64,000 nt of DNA from Ovoidimarina sp039190895 (GTDB taxonomy: Bacteria > Pseudomonadota > Alphaproteobacteria > Rhodobacterales > Rhodobacteraceae), in contig JBCCXY010000004.1 in assembly GCA_039190895.1 (NCBI GenBank), positions 1-64,000 of the forward strand, read 5' to 3'. Below the pieces are notes generated by a model that saw only the letters and a program-made list of their open reading frames with translations, was not told where the DNA came from and searched no databases. A program made the translations under genes and the position numbers. Below are positions 58,378 to 64,000 of the stretch, piece by piece (positions within the stretch are counted from its first letter, which is position 1; each line of letters begins with the position of its first letter).

Positions 58378-60867
58378 ATGTCCTCCCCCTTCACGACGCG
58401 CGCCACCCTGTGCGCGCTGCTGCTTTCAACGACCATTCTTGCCGCATGTGATTCTGCCGAGAAGCGGGCGGAAGAGCATTACCAAAGCGCGCTGGAGCTT
58501 TTGGAAGAGGGCGATGTCAGCCGCGCGGCGCTGGAGTTTCGGAACGTCTTCAATCTGGACGGCCAGCATCGTGAGGCGCGCATGGCGTATGCCACAATGA
58601 TGCGCGATTCCAATGATTTGCAGGAGGCATTCAGTCAGTTCCTGCTGGTGTCCGAGCAATATCCCGACGATCCCGTTCCGCGGCTGGAACTGGCGGAAAT
58701 TGCCATCCTCGTAGGCGAGTGGGATCAGGCCAAGCGTCACAGCGAGAAGGTGACTGAGCTTGCGCCGGATGATGCGCGGGGTCGGGCGATCTCGGCGATC
58801 ATCAACTATCAGGAGGCCATCGAGGCTGAGGATGACCCGGCGCGCCGGGCGGCAGCGGTTCAGGTGGCGCAGGTCGGCGGCGACCTCGCGGATGAGCGTC
58901 TGGCAGCGCAGATCGAGATCGACAACCTGCTGCGTGATCAGAAGTTCGGCGAGACGCTGGAGGCGCTGGATCGGGCGCTGGAAGTCGATCCGGAAAACGA
59001 GCAAAACCAGCAGCTTAAGTTGCAGATCCTGGGCCAGCTTGCGGATCAGGATGGCATTCAGGAACAGCTTGAGACGATGGTGCGCCTGTTCCCCGAGAAC
59101 GAGGGCTACTCGGGCACGCTGATCCAGTGGTACGTCGCCAAGGGCAACACCGACGCGGCCGAGGCCTTCATTCGCGAGCGCATCGCGTCGAGCGAGGGCG
59201 AAGAGGCCGACACGCAGCGCGTCCTGCTTCTTCGGTTCATGCAGGAACTTCACGGCATGGATGCCGCGCTGGAGCAGGCAGAGGCGTTCATCGCGGAAGA
59301 CGTGAATACGCCCCTGTACCGGTCGCTGAAGTCAGGGCTACTGTTCGACTCCGGGAACCGGAACGCCGGCATTGCCGAGATGGAATCCGTCGTCGCAACC
59401 TATCCCGAGAACGAGAAGCTGACCGATTACAAGGTCGCACTGGCGCAGATGCAGACCAATGTCGGCAACGATGTCGCCGCGCGGCAACTTGTGGAAGAGG
59501 TTTTGGCCGACGACGCGGGCCATGTCGCGGCCAACAAGCTGCGGGCCGGTTGGTTGATCGAGGATGACATGCCGGACGAGGCCATCGTCGCCTTGCGGCA
59601 GGCGCTGGATCAGGCGCCGAACGACCCGCAGATCATGTCGCTGATGGCGCAAGCGCATCTGCGCAACGGCAGCCGGGGTCTTGCGGGCGAGATGCTGTCG
59701 CTGGCGGTCGAGGCCTCGGGCAGCGCACCGGAAGAAAGCGTGACCTACGCGCGGTTCCTCGCAGCGGACAACAACCTGACATCGGCAGAGAGCATCCTGG
59801 TGGATTCGCTGCGCGTGTCGCCGAACAACCAGCCGGTGCTGGAGCTTCTGGGCCAGATCTATGTCGCGCAAGAGGATTGGCCGCGGGTGGAGCAGGTAGA
59901 AGGCACGCTGCGTCGTCTGGCCGAAGACGCGGGTGTCGGTGCCGCCGATGCGCTGCAGGTCGCGCGTCTGCGTGGGCAGGGTCGGGCCGATGAGGCGGTG
60001 AATTTCCTTGAAGAGTTGGCCGCAGCCTCCGGCGCGGGGAGCCCGGCCGATGTCTCGATCGTGCGCCAGCGAATCGCGGCGGGCGAGATCGAGGCGGCGA
60101 AGGCTTATGTGGCCGAAAAGCTTGCTGCGGCCCCGGACAACATCGTTTTGCGGTCGCTTGAGGCCGCGATTGCGCAGGTCGAGGGCCGGACCGAGGACGC
60201 CGAGGCCGGGTATCGCGCGCTTCTGGCCGAAAACCCCGAGATCGAGACGCTGTGGCGAACGCTGTACACGATGAAGCTGCGCCAGGGCGATCCCGAGGCG
60301 GCAAGCGTGGTTCTGGAAGAGGCGCTGGAAGTGGTTCCGGACGCGGCCAATCTGCAATGGGCGCTGGCCGGTGAGCTAGAGCGGGCGGGCGATATCGACG
60401 GGGCCATCAACATCTACGAGGGCCTTTACGAACGTCTTCCGAACTCGCCCATTCTGGCGAACAACCTTGCCAGTCTGATGGCGACTTATCGCGTCGATGA
60501 CGAGTCGTTGGAGCGTGCGTACACGATTGCCCGGCGCTTGCGCGGGCTGGAAGTCCCAGCGTTTCAGGACACTTACGGGTGGATCGCGCAGCGGCGTGGC
60601 GATACGGACGAAGCGCTCGCGCATCTGGAACCTGCGGCAGCCGGGCTGCCGGCGGACCCTCTGGTGCAGTACCACTATGCCGTTGCGCTTGCCTCGGCGG
60701 GCCGCACCGAAGAGGCGATTGCGCAGTTCCGGGTGGCGCTGGATGTGGCCGGGCCGGCGGACACGCGTGAGCAGTTCGAAACCGCCAAGGCCGAGATCGC
60801 GCGGCTTGAGGCGGAGCTTGAGGCCGCGAGCGAAGGGTCCGCGACCGAGACCGAAGCGGCCCAGTAG
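58378..60867 (+). CDS. TPR-repeat lipoprotein, PrsT-like (XrtA/PEP-CTERM system)
   Basis: 829 residues from ATG 58378 with GAGGAGAG 8 nt upstream. Signal peptide with lipobox TILAAC (C24). The remainder is a long series of about 34-residue TPR units, beginning EEHYQSALELLEEGDVSRAA and ending near EEAIAQFRVALDVAGP, with an acidic composition throughout. This size and layout match the PrsT protein of PEP-CTERM/XrtA loci. It is probably an outer-membrane or periplasmic scaffold for polymer export. It heads the plus-strand half of the module; the next gene is 129 nt away. Confidence 0.88.
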   Translation: MSSPFTTRATLCALLLSTTILAACDSAEKRAEEHYQSALELLEEGDVSRAALEFRNVFNLDGQHREARMAYATMMRDSNDLQEAFSQFLLVSEQYPDDPVPRLELAEIAILVGEWDQAKRHSEKVTELAPDDARGRAISAIINYQEAIEAEDDPARRAAAVQVAQVGGDLADERLAAQIEIDNLLRDQKFGETLEALDRALEVDPENEQNQQLKLQILGQLADQDGIQEQLETMVRLFPENEGYSGTLIQWYVAKGNTDAAEAFIRERIASSEGEEADTQRVLLLRFMQELHGMDAALEQAEAFIAEDVNTPLYRSLKSGLLFDSGNRNAGIAEMESVVATYPENEKLTDYKVALAQMQTNVGNDVAARQLVEEVLADDAGHVAANKLRAGWLIEDDMPDEAIVALRQALDQAPNDPQIMSLMAQAHLRNGSRGLAGEMLSLAVEASGSAPEESVTYARFLAADNNLTSAESILVDSLRVSPNNQPVLELLGQIYVAQEDWPRVEQVEGTLRRLAEDAGVGAADALQVARLRGQGRADEAVNFLEELAAASGAGSPADVSIVRQRIAAGEIEAAKAYVAEKLAAAPDNIVLRSLEAAIAQVEGRTEDAEAGYRALLAENPEIETLWRTLYTMKLRQGDPEAASVVLEEALEVVPDAANLQWALAGELERAGDIDGAINIYEGLYERLPNSPILANNLASLMATYRVDDESLERAYTIARRLRGLEVPAFQDTYGWIAQRRGDTDEALAHLEPAAAGLPADPLVQYHYAVALASAGRTEEAIAQFRVALDVAGPADTREQFETAKAEIARLEAELEAASEGSATETEAAQ

Positions 60868-60996
60868 CGCTGTTGCGTCTACGAAACGCTTGAACCGCAA
60901 TCTTTCGGCGGAACCCCTGTTTTCGCCGAAAGCCCTTCTGTTACGTGCGGCGTCCGCCCATACTGCGGCAGATTGCGCGAGAAGAGGCTCTCACAG

Positions 60997-61608
60997 ATGA
61001 CTAGGTTCTTTGCGATTATCGTCGCGATTTTCTGGGCGGCGGCTGCGGTTGCCCAATCCGGGTATCAGATCCGCACCGGCGATCAGTTGACGGTTGAGGT
61101 CCTGGAGGATCCCTCGCTGAACCGGCAGGTGCTGGTTTTGCCGGATGGTTCGGTGTCGTTCCCGCTGGTGGGCGGTATCGCGGCGGGTGGCAAGTCGACC
61201 GATCAGTTCCGCGCTGATCTGGCCGCGGCGCTGGCCCCGAACTTTGCCACCACGCCGTCGGTCTTCGTATCGGTGGCCGCGCTGGCAGAACGTGTGGCGA
61301 CCGGCGGCGGCGGCCCCGCTGCGCCCCGGACCATCGATGTGTTCGTCATGGGCGAAGTTGCCAACCCCGGACGGCTGGAGTTGGAGCATGGGACGACCCT
61401 TCTACAGGGCCTCTCGCAGGTCGGTGGATTCACCCGCTTTGCTGCAACACGCCGCATCCAGCTTCGCCGGGTCGACCCGCAGACCGAAGCGTATGTGTCG
61501 TTTAAGTTCAACTATCGTGCCGTCGAAGATGGCGCGAAGATCTCAGGCCGGACGGTGCTTGCAGACGGGGACGTGATCGTCGTACCTCAGCGTAGACTGT
61601 TCGAGTAA
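60997..61608 (+). CDS. Polysaccharide export protein (Wza/GumB-like, XrtA-associated)
   Basis: 203 residues from ATG 60997 with AAGAGG upstream. Signal peptide FAIIVAIFWAAAAVA/QSG. The poly-export domain starts YQIRTGDQLTVEVLEDPSLN, followed by a SLBB domain (about 120-190) with DVFVMGEVANPGRLELEHG. No lipobox Cys, and the protein lacks the C-terminal helix of Wza, as in short GumB-like types. It probably forms the outer-membrane or periplasmic exit for the polymer. 13 nt to the next gene. Confidence 0.9.
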   Translation: MTRFFAIIVAIFWAAAAVAQSGYQIRTGDQLTVEVLEDPSLNRQVLVLPDGSVSFPLVGGIAAGGKSTDQFRADLAAALAPNFATTPSVFVSVAALAERVATGGGGPAAPRTIDVFVMGEVANPGRLELEHGTTLLQGLSQVGGFTRFAATRRIQLRRVDPQTEAYVSFKFNYRAVEDGAKISGRTVLADGDVIVVPQRRLFE

Positions 61609-61621
61609 AGCAAGAGGCCGC

Positions 61622-63007
61622 ATGGCAGGCGGGTGGTCCAGAACGGTCGCGGCGGGGGCAACCTGTGTCGCGGCCATTATCGTACCGGAGCACTGGGCAG
61701 GTGCGCAGGACGCTGGCGGCCTTCAGGTCACCGGGAGTGTCCGGTTCGGTGCCGAGTACGATGACAACAGCAACCTGTCCGCGACGAACGAGGACAGTCA
61801 GTTCCTTCTGTATTCCGACGTGTCGCTTGGCCTTGTGTCCGAAACGCCGACCTCGCGGTTCGCCATCAACGTGGGCGGGCGCATCCAGTACGAAGACCTC
61901 GATACCGGGTTTGAAGAGAACGGATTTGTAAACCCGAACGGGTCGTTGTCGTACTCGCTGGAGGGCGCCGACAGCCGCTTGGAGCTTAGCGCGAGCATCC
62001 GGGAAGCCGACGTGCTGGATGAGCTGTTTCTCGACACCGACGGAGACCTCCTGAATGACGCGGTCATAAGCTCGGTCGGTACGATCCAGACCACGCGCTA
62101 TGGCGTTGAGCTGGAGTTCGGGCAGACCGCCCCCATCGGCGGCGCCTTGTCCTATTCGCGGCGGGAGCGGGACTATTCGAACACGGTCAGCCCCGATCTG
62201 TTCGATACCGAAACCGATACGGTGCGCGCCACGATCAACTTCCGCCCACGCCAGACCCTGACCTTCCGCACCTTCGTCGAGCAAACGCACTACGAAGCCG
62301 ACGATGTCGAACAGACCGACCGCACGACCACGTCGTTCGGCATCGGAACGACCTACGAGATCGACCCGATCCTGACCTTCGACGGCGAAGTGTCATTCCG
62401 CGAGGTGGACGAGACCACCATTCTGGGCAGGACAGAGACCGATGGTGTCGGCCTGAGCTTTACGCTGACACGTGAGATGCCCAATGGCTCTATCGCGCTG
62501 TTTGGCGACCGCAATGTGACCACGGATACGACGCGCACGCAGCTCGGCGTGCGGCGCGAGATGGAGCTTCCTCGCGGTTCCCTGGGTTATTCGCTGGCCG
62601 TAAGTGACAGCGACACGGGCGACCTCGTGCTCCTTGGGACCATCGATTACCTGCACGAAACGCCGAATGGCGAGTTCACCGTTGCTTTGAACCAGACGGC
62701 GGTCGCAAATGACGACGACGAAGAGGTTCTGCGCACGTCGTTTGATCTGGGCTACTCGCATGAGCTGACGCCGGTGTCGAATATCGGCGTGTCCTTCGGG
62801 CTGGACCGGACCGATGACATCGGGAACGGCGCGGTGACCGAAGGGACGAGTGCGCGCCTCTCTGTAGTCTACAGCCAGCAATTGACCGAGGATTGGGACT
62901 GGCAGCTTGGCTACGAGGGGCGCCGGAACTCTCCTGAGACGGGCGCGGATGCGACGTCGAACCGTATCTTCGCCACCATCGGGCGCAGCTTTTCGATCCG
63001 GCCCTGA
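61622..63007 (+). CDS. Outer-membrane beta-barrel protein of the polysaccharide module
   Basis: 461 residues. Signal peptide ends near WAGA/QDAGG. The mature part opens GSVRFGAEYDDNSNLSATNE, a typical first barrel strand, followed by alternating hydrophobic strands and short turns to the end, which closes RIFATIGRSFSIRP with an aromatic near the C-terminus. About 16-20 strands can be counted by eye. It resembles the OMP that accompanies PrsT in PEP-CTERM/XrtA loci; it would be the outer-membrane porin for the polymer. Confidence 0.82.
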   Translation: MAGGWSRTVAAGATCVAAIIVPEHWAGAQDAGGLQVTGSVRFGAEYDDNSNLSATNEDSQFLLYSDVSLGLVSETPTSRFAINVGGRIQYEDLDTGFEENGFVNPNGSLSYSLEGADSRLELSASIREADVLDELFLDTDGDLLNDAVISSVGTIQTTRYGVELEFGQTAPIGGALSYSRRERDYSNTVSPDLFDTETDTVRATINFRPRQTLTFRTFVEQTHYEADDVEQTDRTTTSFGIGTTYEIDPILTFDGEVSFREVDETTILGRTETDGVGLSFTLTREMPNGSIALFGDRNVTTDTTRTQLGVRREMELPRGSLGYSLAVSDSDTGDLVLLGTIDYLHETPNGEFTVALNQTAVANDDDEEVLRTSFDLGYSHELTPVSNIGVSFGLDRTDDIGNGAVTEGTSARLSVVYSQQLTEDWDWQLGYEGRRNSPETGADATSNRIFATIGRSFSIRP

Positions 63008-63016
63008 TCGGGGCCA

Positions 63017-63679
63017 TTGGCAAACCAGCCCCTCCCACCACGACCACCGTTTCGCCCGTTTGGACGCCACGCCCTGCTTGTGATCATCGTCGCGGTCTGC
63101 GTGGGCGTCGAGGGTGTGCTGCAACTGGCGGATCTGGGGCTGATCGACGTCCCCCGGCTGCGCCAGTGGGTGTATTTCAACGGCAGTTTTTTCGCAGGCC
63201 TCTTGTACGACTGGCGCCCGAACTTTCCCGGCCAGCCGTTCACGATGTTCGTCACGTATCCCTTCGTTCACACCGGCGCGCTGCATCTGGCACTGAACAT
63301 GATCACCCTCGTCATCATCGGCCGGGACGTGATCGACCGGGCCGGGCCCGCCCGCTTTGCCGCGATCTATGCGGTGTCGGCGCTTGGCGGCGCGGTTGCC
63401 TTCGGGCTGTTGGGTCCGGTGGTCTCCCCCATGGTCGGGGCGTCGGGGGCGCTGTTCGGGCTCGCCGGGGCGGTCGTTGCCTGGGGCTGGCGGGATCGCC
63501 AACTGGCGGGGGAAAGCCTTGGGCCCATCTACCGGATCCTCGGCCTTCTGTTTCTGCTGAACCTGATCCCGTGGTGGATCATGCAGGGACATCTGGCGTG
63601 GCAGACGCATCTGGGCGGGTTCATCGCGGGCGTGCTGATCACGGTCTGGTTTGACCGCCGGGACGCCACCGATCCTTAA
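63017..63679 (+). CDS. Rhomboid-family intramembrane serine protease
   Basis: 220 residues from a TTG 9 nt after the barrel gene stop; no other start precedes the first helix. Six predicted helices. The family features are present: HTGALHLALNM (His and Asn of helix 2), the nucleophile in VGASGALFGL (G-x-S-G) and the catalytic His in THLGGFIAGVL. It cleaves membrane proteins within the bilayer. It might be part of the module (some rhomboids act on C-terminal sorting tails), but a generic housekeeping role is as likely. The motB gene follows after 54 nt. Confidence 0.88.
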   Translation: MANQPLPPRPPFRPFGRHALLVIIVAVCVGVEGVLQLADLGLIDVPRLRQWVYFNGSFFAGLLYDWRPNFPGQPFTMFVTYPFVHTGALHLALNMITLVIIGRDVIDRAGPARFAAIYAVSALGGAVAFGLLGPVVSPMVGASGALFGLAGAVVAWGWRDRQLAGESLGPIYRILGLLFLLNLIPWWIMQGHLAWQTHLGGFIAGVLITVWFDRRDATDP

Positions 63680-63733
63680 GTAAGGATTTACCGCCAGCCG
63701 TTAGCCCCATCCGCGACCGGAAGGGGTGCTAAG

Positions 63734-64000
63734 ATGTCGAACGAACTGCCGCCCATCATCAAGAAAAAGAAGATCGTCGCAGGCGACGGGCACCATGGCG
63801 GTGCGTGGAAGGTCGCCTATGCGGACTTCGTAACCGCGATGATGGCTTTCTTCATGCTGATGTGGCTGCTGGGCGCAACGACCGAAAAGCAGCGGAAGGG
63901 CATCGCCGATTACTTCAACCCCACGATCCCGGTGGTAAAGGCCTCTGGCGGGGGAAGCGGGGCGTTTGGCGGCGACAGCACGTTTGCGGAAAGCTCACTC
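63734..64000 (+). CDS. motB: Flagellar motor stator protein MotB, N-terminal part (3' end outside window)
   Basis: 89 codons visible from ATG 63734 with AAGGGG about 8 nt upstream; no stop before the window end. Begins MSNELPPIIKKKKIVAGDG, then WKVAYADFVTAMMAFFMLMW, where D31 in the membrane helix is the proton-channel Asp of MotB. The C-terminal OmpA-like peptidoglycan-binding domain would lie beyond the window. No other flagellar gene is in view. Confidence 0.92.
   Translation, partial: MSNELPPIIKKKKIVAGDGHHGGAWKVAYADFVTAMMAFFMLMWLLGATTEKQRKGIADYFNPTIPVVKASGGGSGAFGGDSTFAESSL

Noticed and set aside
57897..58436. Upstream extension of the ATPase gene
   Set aside because: The added 180 residues have no family match and cross the control region and the start of the divergent lipoprotein gene; the start at 57896 fits the family N-terminus.
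1..64000. CRISPR arrays, tRNA or rRNA genes, insertion sequences and prophage
   Set aside because: No regular spaced repeats, no tRNA cloverleaf-like sequence with TTCGA arm, and no transposase, integrase or phage protein were seen on either strand. A covariance search for RNA genes would be decisive.

Overview
The window is GC-rich, densely coded, and reads as the chromosome of a marine-type alphaproteobacterium, most likely Rhodobacteraceae (Roseobacter group). Evidence: the protein families present (PutA, TctABC, YejABEF with a small extra gene, LysE, alphaproteobacterial ClpS, an FCD/SorC-rich set of nutrient-uptake genes), and a short intergenic element built around GAGTATTT that I remember as common in that family. 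There are no rRNA, tRNA, insertion-sequence, prophage or CRISPR features that I can see. Both ends cut genes: putA on the left (5' end missing) and motB on the right (3' end missing).

Layout. 0-8.4 kb: end of putA, a tctCBA tripartite tricarboxylate transporter operon (minus), a two-domain universal stress protein, a TMEM43-like membrane protein and a secreted alkaline phosphatase. 8.4-14.1 kb (all minus): a LysE exporter; an overlapping pair encoding an oxalyl-CoA-synthetase-like ligase and a PanE-like reductase, which together would turn oxalate into glyoxylate; a periplasmic MsrA; and a small protein plus a COG0523/CobW-like GTPase behind a Zur-like palindrome. 14.2-25.8 kb: a polyol locus with a xylitol/sorbitol-type dehydrogenase, an FGGY kinase, a HAD phosphatase, a sugar ABC transporter, a SorC regulator, an SDR, ribitol 2-dehydrogenase and D-ribulokinase. 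This gives a complete route ribitol -> D-ribulose -> D-ribulose 5-phosphate.

25.8-44.2 kb is mostly housekeeping: a degenerate SDR next to an RsmC-like methyltransferase, ClpS, a HAD hydrolase, a D,D-carboxypeptidase with a SPOR domain, a CBS protein, a ChbG/YdjC deacetylase, the yejABEF peptide importer with an extra small membrane protein, membrane cytochrome c, prephenate dehydratase, NudC, CpdB and a lipoprotein. 44.4-47.2 kb: an NMT1/THI5-type ABC importer. 47.2-49.8 kb: an alpha/beta hydrolase divergent from a TetR regulator with two matching operators, a methyltransferase and a rhodanese.

50.5-54.6 kb carries the bacterial RNA-repair pair Pnkp (kinase-phosphatase-ligase) and Hen1 (3'-terminal 2'-O-methyltransferase), here convergent rather than in one operon. 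Pnkp sits 4 nt behind an SDR gene. 54.6-63.0 kb is a divergent polysaccharide-export module of the XrtA/PEP-CTERM-associated type: tyrosine autokinase, chain-length protein and ATPase on the minus strand; TPR lipoprotein PrsT-like, export protein and beta-barrel protein on the plus strand. No glycosyltransferase or exosortase is in view. A rhomboid protease and the start of motB close the window.

Two families of short repeats are scattered through the intergenic spaces: seven REP-like hairpins carrying a GTAG foot, and two copies of the GAGTATTT element. Strand base composition changes in blocks that do not follow gene orientation: C-rich on + to about 13 kb, G-rich to about 36 kb, C-rich from about 39 to 54.6 kb, then G-rich.
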